A program made the position numbers and the translations under genes. This document shows positions 35,414 to 46,425 of a stretch of 64,000 nucleotides of DNA, piece after piece. Position 1 is the stretch's first letter; the number at the start of each line of letters is the position of its first letter. Under the pieces are notes generated by a model. That model did not search any database. It saw only the letters and a list, made by a program, of their open reading frames with translations, and had not been told where the DNA came from. The stretch is from an uncultured Collinsella sp. (GTDB taxonomy: Bacteria > Actinomycetota > Coriobacteriia > Coriobacteriales > Coriobacteriaceae): contig CATYSO010000001.1 of NCBI GenBank assembly GCA_958412345.1, positions 62,001 through 126,000 on the forward strand, written 5' to 3'.

Positions 35414-36865
35414 TTATTTTTTGCGGGAATTGGTGAAGGCCATGAGGGCCAGGCCAACGGCCAGCCAGCCGATCACGATGCTCCACTCCACCATGTTGAG
35501 GGAGGCGGGAGAGAACGGGACCACGAGCAGGCCAATGATGACGGCGCAGGCAGCGACAGCGAGGCTGATGCCAAACTTGCCGCCGGGCACCTCGTAGGGA
35601 CGAGGCAGGTCGGGCTCGGTGAAGCGCATGCGCAGGCAAGCGAGGGCGACCATGCCGCAGGAGAAGATGAAGGCGAGAGCCGACACGTTGGTCAGAGGGA
35701 TGAGCATGTTCTTGCCCAGGAACGGACCGATGACGGTGATGACGCCCAGAACGGCGCAGGCGAGCTTGGGAGCGCCGGACTTGGGATCGACCTCGGCGAA
35801 CTTCTCGGGCAGCTGGCCCTTGCGGCCCATGGCGAGCATGATGCGGCTCGTGGCGCCGTAGAAGGAGTTCATCGGGCCCATGGGTCCAAGCGTGGCGATG
35901 ACGAGCATGGCCAGGTACAGGAGCATGTTGATGCCCTTGAGGCAGGCAAGCGCGGGAACCGGGCTCTTAACAAACTCATGCCAGTCGAGGATGGTGCCGA
36001 AGGAGTAGATGCAGACCATGTAGAAGCCGCCGGCGGCCAGCAGGGCCAGGGAGATGATCTTGCCGAACTTGTTCCAGTTGAGGCCCTCGGCTGCTTCCTC
36101 AGCCTGCTGAGGAATGGTATCGAAGCCGGCGTAGAAGAACGGGGTCAAAACCAGGACCGACACGATGCCGGCGAACAGGCTGGTGCCCTCGGTAGCGGGC
36201 TTGCCGCCGCCAGCACCGGTGACCTGGGAGAACACGGGCATGGCGTGTTCCGGCGAACCGGTGAACAGCGAGACACCCATGGCGAGCAGCATGCCGCAGA
36301 GCAGAGCCTTGGTCAGGAAGGCCTGGAGCTTGGCGGCCGAGCTGGCACCGCGGAAGTTGAGGAAGATGACGTAGACTGCAAAGCCGAGCGCGATTAGCGT
36401 CGGGAACAAGTAAACGTCGGCGCCCAAGATGGTGTAGAGCTTGACGGCGCGCAGCCACTCAAGACCGGGCAGGCTGCCGAACATCTCGGACACGAGGGTC
36501 GAAATGGCGATGGCCTCCCACGGGCACAGGATGCCGTTGCCCAGGGCCAAAAGCCAACCGGTGATGTAGCTCAGCGTACGGCCAAAGCTACGGTCGACAT
36601 ACTCGACGATGCCGCCCGAGATGGGGATAGCAGCCGTGAGCTCACCGAAAACAGCTCCGACGGGCACGAGGAAGATTGCACCCAAGAGGAATGCGATCAT
36701 AGCGGGAACGGGACCGCCGCCCACGACCATCCAGTCGCCGACCTGCAGGACCCAACCAGTACCGATGATGGCACCGAAACCGATGGTGAAGAAGTTCCAG
36801 AGCGAAAGCGTTTTCTTCATGCCGCCGTTACCTTCGACTGCAACTTCTGCGTTCTTGTCCGCCAT
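35414..36865 (-). CDS. APC-family amino acid permease
   Basis: This 483-residue protein has twelve membrane segments and the APC N-terminal motif FFTIGFGAIIGTGWVL with the unwound substrate-binding GAIIGTGW segment. The family imports amino acids or exchanges them. The start at 36865 has a strong AAGGAGGGG site. It precedes the amidohydrolase gene and the two look like one catabolic operon. Its long upstream region contains several hairpins. Confidence 0.9.
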   Translation of the reverse strand: MADKNAEVAVEGNGGMKKTLSLWNFFTIGFGAIIGTGWVLQVGDWMVVGGGPVPAMIAFLLGAIFLVPVGAVFGELTAAIPISGGIVEYVDRSFGRTLSYITGWLLALGNGILCPWEAIAISTLVSEMFGSLPGLEWLRAVKLYTILGADVYLFPTLIALGFAVYVIFLNFRGASSAAKLQAFLTKALLCGMLLAMGVSLFTGSPEHAMPVFSQVTGAGGGKPATEGTSLFAGIVSVLVLTPFFYAGFDTIPQQAEEAAEGLNWNKFGKIISLALLAAGGFYMVCIYSFGTILDWHEFVKSPVPALACLKGINMLLYLAMLVIATLGPMGPMNSFYGATSRIMLAMGRKGQLPEKFAEVDPKSGAPKLACAVLGVITVIGPFLGKNMLIPLTNVSALAFIFSCGMVALACLRMRFTEPDLPRPYEVPGGKFGISLAVAACAVIIGLLVVPFSPASLNMVEWSIVIGWLAVGLALMAFTNSRKK

Positions 36866-37221
36866 TGTTCCCCTCCTTTCCTTATTGACGCCTCTTTGGC
36901 GTCACCCCTTGCGCGGTCTGTTTTGCCGCGCGCTTTTATTTCGTGGCTTTAAGATACGGCCTTGGCACAGCAGCGCCGCTTGTGGCTCGACCGAAGGCAG
37001 AACTGCAAAACAAGCGGCGCCGTTTTTGGGACGAACGGCGGAAGACGTCATTCGTCTTGGACGCTTTCATCTTGTCTGCTTTTGAATACCTGTTGCCGTG
37101 ACGCTTGGCGCGCGGCGCGGCAACGTTCATACCATTTGTCAGGCTTTTGGCGCACATACCCATGTGTCGCGCCTCTTTTTATGTAGGATAGACAAGTTAC
37201 ACATGAGGCAAGGTGATTCGA
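36866..37221. other. Divergent intergenic region between the permease and C39 peptidase genes
   Basis: No gene is supported here. Three hairpins lie in it: GACGCC/GGCGTC at about 36885-36902, GCGCG/CGCGC at about 36913-36935, and an 11-bp stem GCGCCGCTTGT (36973-36983) with ACAAGCGGCGC (37010-37020), followed on the plus strand by TTTTT. The last resembles a plus-strand terminator without an upstream gene, or a leader structure of the permease mRNA. Confidence 0.5.
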
Positions 37222-38223
37222 ATGGCATATGGATACAATGACGGCGACCAACGGCCACAAAGCGTGCGCCTTGCCGGCCGCACCACGCCAACGCCCAGAA
37301 GCACCTCCGACAACGACAACCCGCAGCGCCCCCAAGAGCAGCCCGGGGCTTCTTCGCGGCAACAAAGCCGTACCGTGCAGCAGTCAGACCGCATGAGTAC
37401 GAGCACACGCCAACGCCAGACCGACACATCGCAGCCACGCCGTTACGATCGCCGTAAGACCGACTACTACGTTAAGCGCTCCTTTTCGCGACCTCAACGC
37501 GATCGCGGCAATTCCGCCCCTCACCCCGCGTCGCACATCACAAGCCACGCGCTTCCGGCCCGCCGCCTACGCCTTGCGTTTTGCTCCATCGCCGCCTGCC
37601 TCGTCTTTGTGTTTTTGGGATCCTGTATCTCCCACGGGTCAGCCGGTCTTGAGCCCACTGCCGAGGACAAGCTGCTTAAAGCTCCCGTCGCGCCCGGTTA
37701 CTCCTTTGCGTTCTCGACCCCACGCTCGCAATGGCAGGCCGGCACCATGCCCCACATCTACCAAATTGACCCCGCATGGTCGGAGCTGCCCTATGCCGGT
37801 GGCACTATTCGCGAAAACGCTTGCGGTCCCACTTGCCTCACCATGGTCTATATCTTTAAGACCGGCCATACCGATAAGACACCGGTCGATATATGCGCAC
37901 TGGCCGAAGCCGGCAACTACGCCCCCACTGGTGCCACCGAGTGGTCGTTTATGACAAGCGGTGCGTGGCAGCTGGGGCTCAACGGAACACAGCTCTATAA
38001 CGATCGCGAATCGATTACCCAAGCACTTCGCTCGGGTGCGCCCGTCATCGCCGCAGTGCGCCCCGGCACGTTTACCAACGTAGGCCACTATATCGTGCTC
38101 CACGGCATCGACGATGCCAACCAGATTGGCGTCTACGACCCCAACTCGGCCAGCCGCAGCGCCCGCCGCTGGGGCGTCGTAGAGGTCCTCAACGAAGTCG
38201 AAGCCATGTGGGCCTACTACTAG
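37222..38223 (+). CDS. Membrane-anchored C39-like cysteine peptidase
   Basis: The roughly 333-residue protein has a long, polar, Arg/Gln/Thr-rich N-terminus (1-110), one membrane segment (about 115-137) and a C-terminal peptidase_C39_2 domain with NACGPTCLTM (catalytic Cys201), GHYIVLHG (His289) and the YDPNSAS Asp/Asn loop. The peptidase would sit outside the membrane and could cleave peptides or peptidoglycan-linked substrates; homologues are often poorly characterised. The start at 37222 has AAGGTG upstream. Its TAG stop forms the first bases of the repeat element at 38221-38452. Confidence 0.8.
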   Translation: MAYGYNDGDQRPQSVRLAGRTTPTPRSTSDNDNPQRPQEQPGASSRQQSRTVQQSDRMSTSTRQRQTDTSQPRRYDRRKTDYYVKRSFSRPQRDRGNSAPHPASHITSHALPARRLRLAFCSIAACLVFVFLGSCISHGSAGLEPTAEDKLLKAPVAPGYSFAFSTPRSQWQAGTMPHIYQIDPAWSELPYAGGTIRENACGPTCLTMVYIFKTGHTDKTPVDICALAEAGNYAPTGATEWSFMTSGAWQLGLNGTQLYNDRESITQALRSGAPVIAAVRPGTFTNVGHYIVLHGIDDANQIGVYDPNSASRSARRWGVVEVLNEVEAMWAYY

Positions 38224-38452
38224 TCATTGGGGACAGACTTAAATGAGTGGCCCCAGACTGCCCGGAACTGCCGGCACGGAAGGCGCATCCCGCTTTGAAG
38301 TTCGATAGCGGGATGCGCTTTCCGTTAGCGGCCTGCTTGGGAAACTGAGAGCCACTTTTCGGCATATTTCCGGGATGCATTTTCCGGTTGAGGGCCTCAA
38401 AGGAAACTGCACCCGTTTTGGACTACTCATTTAAGTCTGTCCCCAATGACTA
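38221..38452. mobile_element. MITE-like element with 28-bp perfect terminal inverted repeats
   Basis: Bases 38221-38248 are the exact reverse complement of 38425-38452. The ends begin with TA, then GTCATTGGGGACAG. Inside lies an 18-bp stem with one mismatch (38277-38294 with 38307-38324) and a third degenerate copy of the same motif near 38370-38390. It has no coding capacity. TA at both ends resembles a TA target duplication, as made by mariner/IS630-type transposases. The GGGGACAG motif links it to other repeats here. It supplies the stop codon of the C39 gene. Confidence 0.8.
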
Positions 38453-38460
38453 CCGATAGC

Positions 38461-38493
38461 AAAAGCCCCGCAGTCGGAGCGGACTGCGGGGCT
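38461..38493 (-). terminator. Terminator of the carbamate kinase gene
   Basis: AGCCCCGCAGTC (38464-38475) and GACTGCGGGGCT (38482-38493) form a perfect 12-bp stem; the minus strand continues TTTGC. Confidence 0.88.
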
Positions 38494-38558
38494 CATGAAG
38501 AGAGGCTAGTTTGTGGGCGCTTTGCCTGGCGCCCACGAGAGAGGCGACAGAGTAGAGA

Positions 38559-39521
38559 CTACTCGTGGATGCGGGTACCGGAGAGGCCGGCCATGGTCTC
38601 GGCGGCCTTGTCCAGAGCACCGATGATGCAGGTGCGGCCCTTGCGGGAACGGGCGAACTTGATAGCAGCGCGGACCTTGGGCTCCATGGAACCCTTGCCG
38701 AACTGGCCCTCGTCGGCCAGGCGCTCGGCCTCGTCGGCGGTGAGGTCCTCGAGCTCCTCCTGGTTGGGCTTGCCAAAGTTGATGGCGACATGCTCAACGG
38801 CAGTCAGCAGGAACAGAACGTCAGCGTCGCAGTCCTCGGCCAGCAGCTCGCCGCCCAGGTCCTTGTCGATGACGGCGGGAACGCCCTTGTAGCAGCCCTT
38901 GTTCTCGTAGTCGCGGACGACGGGGATGCCGCCGCCACCGCAGGCGATGACGATGAACTCGTTGTCGAGCAGGTTGAGGATGGAGTCAGCCTCGACGATC
39001 TTCTTGGGATCGGGAGAAGCGACGACGCGACGCCAGCCGCGGCCGGAATCCTCGACGAAGACCTTGGAAGGATCCTCGGCCATGAACTCCTTGGCCTGCT
39101 CCTCGGTGTAGAAGGGGCCGATCGGCTTGGTCGGGTTCTTGAACGCGGGATCGTCGGGGTCGCACTCGATCTGGGTGACAACGGTAGCGGCGTGCCAACG
39201 CTTATAGCGCTTGTGCATCTCGCGGCCGATGCCCTGCTGCAGGTGATAACCAATGTAGCCCTGGGACATGGCGCCGCACTCGGGCAGCGGCATCTCGGGG
39301 GTGCCGATGGCGTCGTGGGCAGCGGCGAAGGCGTTCTGGATCATGCCGACCTGCGGGCCGTTGCCGTGGGTGATGATGATCTCGTTACCCTGCTCGATAA
39401 GACCAAGGAGAGCGTGGGCGGTGTTGCCCACGGCCTCGATCTGCTCGACGGGGTTGTTGCCGAGGGCGTTGCCGCCAAGGGCGACGACAATACGATCGGG
39501 CTTGCCAAGAGGCTTAGACAT
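38559..39521 (-). CDS. arcC: Carbamate kinase
   Basis: This 320-residue protein matches carbamate kinase along its length: IVVALGGNALGN, ITHGNGPQVG, ACGGGGIPV, and FLLTAVEHVAINF. It makes ATP from carbamoyl phosphate and ADP at the end of arginine, agmatine or purine-derived ureide breakdown. No arcA, arcB or carbamoyltransferase gene lies in the window, so the source of carbamoyl phosphate is not visible. The start at 39521 has GAAAGGA. An imperfect inverted repeat lies 36 bases upstream. Confidence 0.95.
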   Translation of the reverse strand: MSKPLGKPDRIVVALGGNALGNNPVEQIEAVGNTAHALLGLIEQGNEIIITHGNGPQVGMIQNAFAAAHDAIGTPEMPLPECGAMSQGYIGYHLQQGIGREMHKRYKRWHAATVVTQIECDPDDPAFKNPTKPIGPFYTEEQAKEFMAEDPSKVFVEDSGRGWRRVVASPDPKKIVEADSILNLLDNEFIVIACGGGGIPVVRDYENKGCYKGVPAVIDKDLGGELLAEDCDADVLFLLTAVEHVAINFGKPNQEELEDLTADEAERLADEGQFGKGSMEPKVRAAIKFARSRKGRTCIIGALDKAAETMAGLSGTRIHE

Positions 39522-39556
39522 TGCTGGAATCCTTTCTGTAAAAGGCCTACAACCCA

Positions 39557-39594
39557 TTAATAACCCGCGTCCGTGCGATACGCGAGTTTATTAA
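39557..39594. promoter_or_regulatory. Inverted repeat upstream of arcC
   Basis: TTAATAACCCGCGT (39557-39570) and ACGCGAGTTTATTAA (39580-39594) form an imperfect inverted repeat with a nine-base centre, 36 bases before the start codon. It could be an operator or a leader hairpin. Confidence 0.4.
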
Positions 39595-40136
39595 GGTTTA
39601 TATTCTCTTTATCGCTCATTTTATTCATTTTGAAAATAGCGGAACGGTGAACGGTCGTTTTTACCCACTCAGCGTAAAGAACCCCAGCTCACGCATATCT
39701 ACGCCATTTACGTGCAACTTTATTTAAATAGAGCAGGGATTAGACCGGATTATGCAAACTATATCTTTGCTAAACACAAAACGGACAGCGCAAAATCTTA
39801 CTCGCACTATACGAGATTCTATGCACTTATAAGACGAGTATGCACCCCTGCAAAAACATGGGGCTTTTCATCCAGCATAAGGAATAACCAAAAGCGGCCC
39901 ACCCTGCACCAAGCGACCGAGAGCGAACTGCGGCTTGACCAAGCGGGTCTGACCAAGGGTCCAAAAATAAAATTGGGATATTGCTTCCGTGCCTGCGGCA
40001 TGATACTTTAGCGAAGAACAGTGCGGGCTGGGGCGACAGACACCTGTCGTGAAGTTTGGGCTCGGCGACCCCGTAGCTGTCTTCTCCTTTATCCGCCAGC
40101 GAGCCCCTTGAGCGACGGATTGAGGAGGTCCTTACC
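39595..40136. other. 540-base AT-rich region without a supported gene
   Basis: This region is clearly more AT-rich than its surroundings. A 99-codon open frame at 39712-40011 lacks a ribosome binding site and family resemblance. A small hairpin followed by CTTTTC lies at about 39842-39870 (CCCC...GGGG). Nearer the next gene, 40030-40060 contains GACAG/CTGTC, and 40090-40120 a TCCG/CGGA pairing, which could be a structured leader. I recognise no known riboswitch or ncRNA. Confidence 0.4.
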
Positions 40137-40553
40137 ATGACAAAAATGCTCAAGATCACGCTGAATGACGAGACGTTTCTCGCCGACATGCTCTGGGACG
40201 AGGCACCCGAGACATGCAGTCTGTTCGAATCGTCCTGTCCGGTCGAGTCGCGCATCTTCTCGGCCAAGATCTGCGATTCCGAGGTGACCTATCCCGTATC
40301 GGGCCCCATCGCCAACTACGAGCACATCGAGAATCCCGTCTTTCACGAGCCGGCAGGCGCGGTGAGCTGGTACGGCGGCTGGTCTTCGATCTGCATCTTC
40401 TTTGATATTTGCGAGCCCTTTGGCACCTGCAACATGTTTGCCCGCATCTGCGAGGCCGACCGCGAGCGCTTTGCAGCCGCTTGCCGCAACGTCTGGGACA
40501 ACCAGGGCATGTACATTAAAAACGAAATCGTCGAGATCGAAGCGGAGGCCTAA
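40137..40553 (+). CDS. DUF3830 family protein (cyclophilin-like)
   Basis: This 138-residue protein resembles DUF3830: an N-terminal beta strand pair, then APETCSLFESSCPVESRIF, ENPVFHEPAGAVSWYGG and ICEPFGTCNMFARI. The fold is cyclophilin-like, but isomerase activity is not established and the family often neighbours amidohydrolases or transporters. The start at 40137 follows a strong GAGGAGG site. It overlaps the spacing of the next gene: its TAA is two bases before the following ATG, so the two are translated together. The family call rests on motif resemblance alone. Confidence 0.7.
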   Translation: MTKMLKITLNDETFLADMLWDEAPETCSLFESSCPVESRIFSAKICDSEVTYPVSGPIANYEHIENPVFHEPAGAVSWYGGWSSICIFFDICEPFGTCNMFARICEADRERFAAACRNVWDNQGMYIKNEIVEIEAEA

Positions 40554-40555
40554 AG

Positions 40556-41080
40556 ATGATGGATATCAACACCCTGCTCATGCTCGACCTTGCCGAGTAC
40601 ACCACTGCACTTGAGGCCCTCGCCGATCAAATGATGCTCGAGGAGCCCCGCGACATCGACTACATGCGCCGCCGCAAGCTCGACACCGGCCGCGAGTTCG
40701 CAGTCTGGAACTTCACCGTCGGCTACTGTATGAACGCGGCCGACGCCCTCTCCCTCTTGCGTGCCCAGGCAACCGAAAACGTCAACGGCGACACCGCCGA
40801 CCTGGCAACCCTCAACAACAGCGCCGCGCGCCTATGCGACTGGTTCTCGGGCGCCTTCGACGTTACCGGCAAGATGGACGATACAACCGCCATCCTTGCT
40901 CGCAGCCGCGATCTCTACGCCCAGGTCGAAACCCACGAGCAGTTTGCCGCCCTCACCCGCGCCACCGAGCGCTATCTGGTACAGCTGCAGTTTTGGGTCG
41001 ATCGCCAGATTCCCTGGCCGGCCATCAGCGACCTGGTCCACGGCTACCGCCTGCGCACCGAAACCGGCGAGACAAGGTAA
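40556..41080 (+). CDS. Unrecognised protein in operon with the DUF3830 gene
   Basis: I do not recognise this 174-residue, mostly helical, acidic protein. It lacks membrane segments, signal peptide and cysteine clusters; a WNFTVGYCMNAADAL segment (about 50-65) and FWVDRQIPWPAISDLVHGYRL near the C-terminus are distinctive. Its ATG follows GGAGG at the end of the DUF3830 gene, so the two products probably work together. The region after it contains hairpins that may end the transcript. Confidence 0.75.
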   Translation: MMDINTLLMLDLAEYTTALEALADQMMLEEPRDIDYMRRRKLDTGREFAVWNFTVGYCMNAADALSLLRAQATENVNGDTADLATLNNSAARLCDWFSGAFDVTGKMDDTTAILARSRDLYAQVETHEQFAALTRATERYLVQLQFWVDRQIPWPAISDLVHGYRLRTETGETR

Positions 41081-41132
41081 ACCGACCAGACAGACCAACA
41101 AAGTTCCATCGCGGAACCCAAAGTAAGAATCA

Positions 41133-41350
41133 GAGGGCTGGAGACGCCAACAGCAGCGTCCCCAGCCCTCTCCATAGTGCTGCGTGTTTCGCGCCAAAGG
41201 CGCGAAACAGCAAAGGGATAAGACACCGCAACAACCGCGTCCCCCATCCGTCCCCAAAGTGGCGCGAGGTTTCGCGGCAAAGCCGCGAAACAGCGAAGGG
41301 GACAAAGCCCCCCACAACCACGTCCTTCATCCGCCCGCACAATCCGAGGA
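41133..41350. repeat. Tandem 83-base repeats with covarying hairpins
   Basis: Two copies about 83 bases apart begin with hairpins GTTTCGCGCC/GGCGCGAAAC (41186-41208) and GTTTCGCGGC/GCCGCGAAAC (41269-41291). One base pair flips from C-G to G-C while pairing is kept. Similar tails (AAGGG..., CCGCGTCC/CCACGTCC, CATCCG) follow each. A third, degenerate unit with a 14-bp bulged stem lies at 41133-41171. These lie between the DUF3830 operon and the nifJ 3' end. Confidence 0.75.
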
Positions 41351-41360
41351 CGTAGTCGTA

Positions 41361-41485
41361 GCAGGATCTGAGGGCTGACCTTCGCGGACACTCCGCAGGA
41401 CGAAAGAACCCCCGCCGCACGTAGTGCGCAGCAGGGGTTCTTTCATGTCCGAGGACGTCCGCGAAGGTCAGCCCTCAGATCCTGC
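41361..41485 (-). terminator. Giant stem-loop D and terminator downstream of nifJ
   Basis: Bases 41361-41389 are the exact reverse complement of 41457-41485, a perfect 29-bp stem that begins 10 bases past the nifJ stop. Inside it an 11-bp stem GAAAGAACCCC (41402-41412) with GGGGTTCTTTC (41434-41444) surrounds a GCAC/GTGC hairpin. On the minus strand the inner stem ends in GGGTTCTTTCG, weakly T-rich. It probably terminates and protects the nifJ mRNA. Confidence 0.75.
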
Positions 41486-41495
41486 GGTGGGAGAC

Positions 41496-45035
<3,540 letters not shown>

Positions 45036-45437
45036 ATACCCCTCTCCTCTCATATAGGTATACAGGCCCCGGCGATCGCCGGGATGTTGGCGTGATGGGA
45101 TTTACGCTGTTGCTTCCAATCATCTGGCAGGCAGGCTCAGCAGCAGGTACGTGGCGTGGAGAGAAGACATGCCGAGGCGAGGGGCAACTGATGCGCCCCA
45201 CAGACCCGACCGCCCGTCTTGCACATGACCGAGCGCCGCAAAGGCCGCATGCCGGATGCTCCCGGGCACGCCCCGGCGATGGGAAGCGCCCGCAACGGAA
45301 ATCCGCATGCGGGTTTATTGTACCCCGCCTTCAAGTGTAATTTCGGCAAATATAGGCGGGCGGTAAAGGTTTACCTCGGGTGACCGCCAAGGGGCAAAAT
45401 GGCCCCTCCATCCCCAGGCGACCGGCTCTGGAGCGCC
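45036..45437. other. nifJ upstream region without a gene
   Basis: No supportable gene is seen. On the minus strand TACAAT at about 45317-45322 is a possible -10 element, implying a leader of about 280 bases. The leader contains a 14-base palindrome CCGGCGATCGCCGG (45068-45081). Open frames in this interval lack ribosome binding sites. Confidence 0.4.
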
Positions 45438-45485
45438 AAGGAGTGTCCCCAGCCGGCAGAAAAGGAACGTCCCTATCTGCCGGCT
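45438..45485. repeat. GGAACGTCCC repeat, second copy
   Basis: This closely matches 7261-7308 (AAGGAGTG, GCCGGCAGAAA, GGAACGTCCC). Here it forms a perfect 10-bp inverted repeat AGCCGGCAGA (45451-45460) with TCTGCCGGCT (45476-45485). Its right end overlaps the FHA gene's stop codon at 45484-45486. Confidence 0.75.
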
Positions 45486-46422
45486 AGAGAGCACCGAAGA
45501 GGATGGCGTAGGTAGTGGATTCGCCGAGCTTGAGCTCGTCGCCGGGATTGAGTTGGGCGGAACGGCCGGGCTCGACCTGAATGCAGACGCGCGTGGCCCC
45601 GTTTACCACCACGGTTCCGTTGGTGGACGACAAGTCCTCGACGTGCCAGATATTTTGAGCATCGCACCAGATATGGGCATGGCGGGCCGAGACATCGTCG
45701 CCGACGTCGGTAATATCGCCCTCACCAGTGGCCAGCGCGCCAATCTCGACGCCTTCCTCGCTCGGCTGAATCCAGCGCGGGGCACTCACCACAAAGCCGT
45801 TTTGCACACGTAGCAGGCCCAACGGATGCGCCGGGGCGGGTTCGCGTTCGCCCGCGGTCATCGACATGCCAAGCGAACGCGGCGTGGATGTGCCTCCGCC
45901 ACAGGTCGCGTGCGCGTAGTCGATGGCATAGTTCACCGAGGACCGCACATCCGCCGAACAACCGACGGCGACAAACAGCACCAGCACGGCCTCGGCGCGC
46001 TCGGCGGGCATGAGTTCCGCCGCCTGGGACAGGCGATCGAGCGCGTTACGATAGAGATTCGTATCCTGGTGACATTCCTCGAGCGCACGCACCATGGGCT
46101 CACCAGCAGAGCCGCACACCATATTGATCACAGCCGTGGAGTCCATGGGATTGCGCTGGCGCAGTGCCAGCTGTGACATAATACGCGCAGCCGAGGTGCC
46201 GTATTCGGCAAAGTAGCGCTGCTGAAGCGTGCCGACCGGCGCGCGAACGATAAAGCGGGAAACCCAAGAGCGATCGGCGGCTCGGCTCTGCGGGCTGCGG
46301 CCGTCGGCGAGCGGACGGGACGAAAGCACCAAGCCGCACAGCTCGATATGGCTCAGATGCGCCGCGCGCTTAAAGATGTCAAACATGGCCCCGCATGGGG
46401 TGAGCTCAACTTGAGATGCCAT
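45484..46422 (-). CDS. FHA-domain protein in a Ser/Thr kinase operon
   Basis: The 312-residue protein has an uncharacterised N-terminal region (1-190) and a C-terminal FHA domain (about 225-310) with SARHAHIW and SSTNGT, the phosphothreonine-binding loops. It probably binds a target phosphorylated by the kinase encoded three bases upstream. The start at 46422 has AGGAGG eight bases before. The N-terminal part contains several Cys residues and no membrane segment. The stop overlaps a repeat. Confidence 0.85.
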   Translation of the reverse strand: MASQVELTPCGAMFDIFKRAAHLSHIELCGLVLSSRPLADGRSPQSRAADRSWVSRFIVRAPVGTLQQRYFAEYGTSAARIMSQLALRQRNPMDSTAVINMVCGSAGEPMVRALEECHQDTNLYRNALDRLSQAAELMPAERAEAVLVLFVAVGCSADVRSSVNYAIDYAHATCGGGTSTPRSLGMSMTAGEREPAPAHPLGLLRVQNGFVVSAPRWIQPSEEGVEIGALATGEGDITDVGDDVSARHAHIWCDAQNIWHVEDLSSTNGTVVVNGATRVCIQVEPGRSAQLNPGDELKLGESTTYAILFGAL

Positions 46423-46425
46423 GAC

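Noticed and set aside
39712..40011. 99-codon open frame on the plus strand in the AT-rich region
   Set aside because: There is no ribosome binding site, no recognisable motif and no coding-like third-position GC bias compared with neighbours.
41133..41350. CRISPR array
   Set aside because: Only two to three degenerate units of about 83 bases are present, with no short identical repeats, no unique spacers and no cas genes.
40832..41420. Overlapping minus-strand open frames with repeated peptide segments
   Set aside because: The repeated peptides are only translations of the 83-base tandem DNA repeats; the frames also run into the antisense of the gene at 40556.
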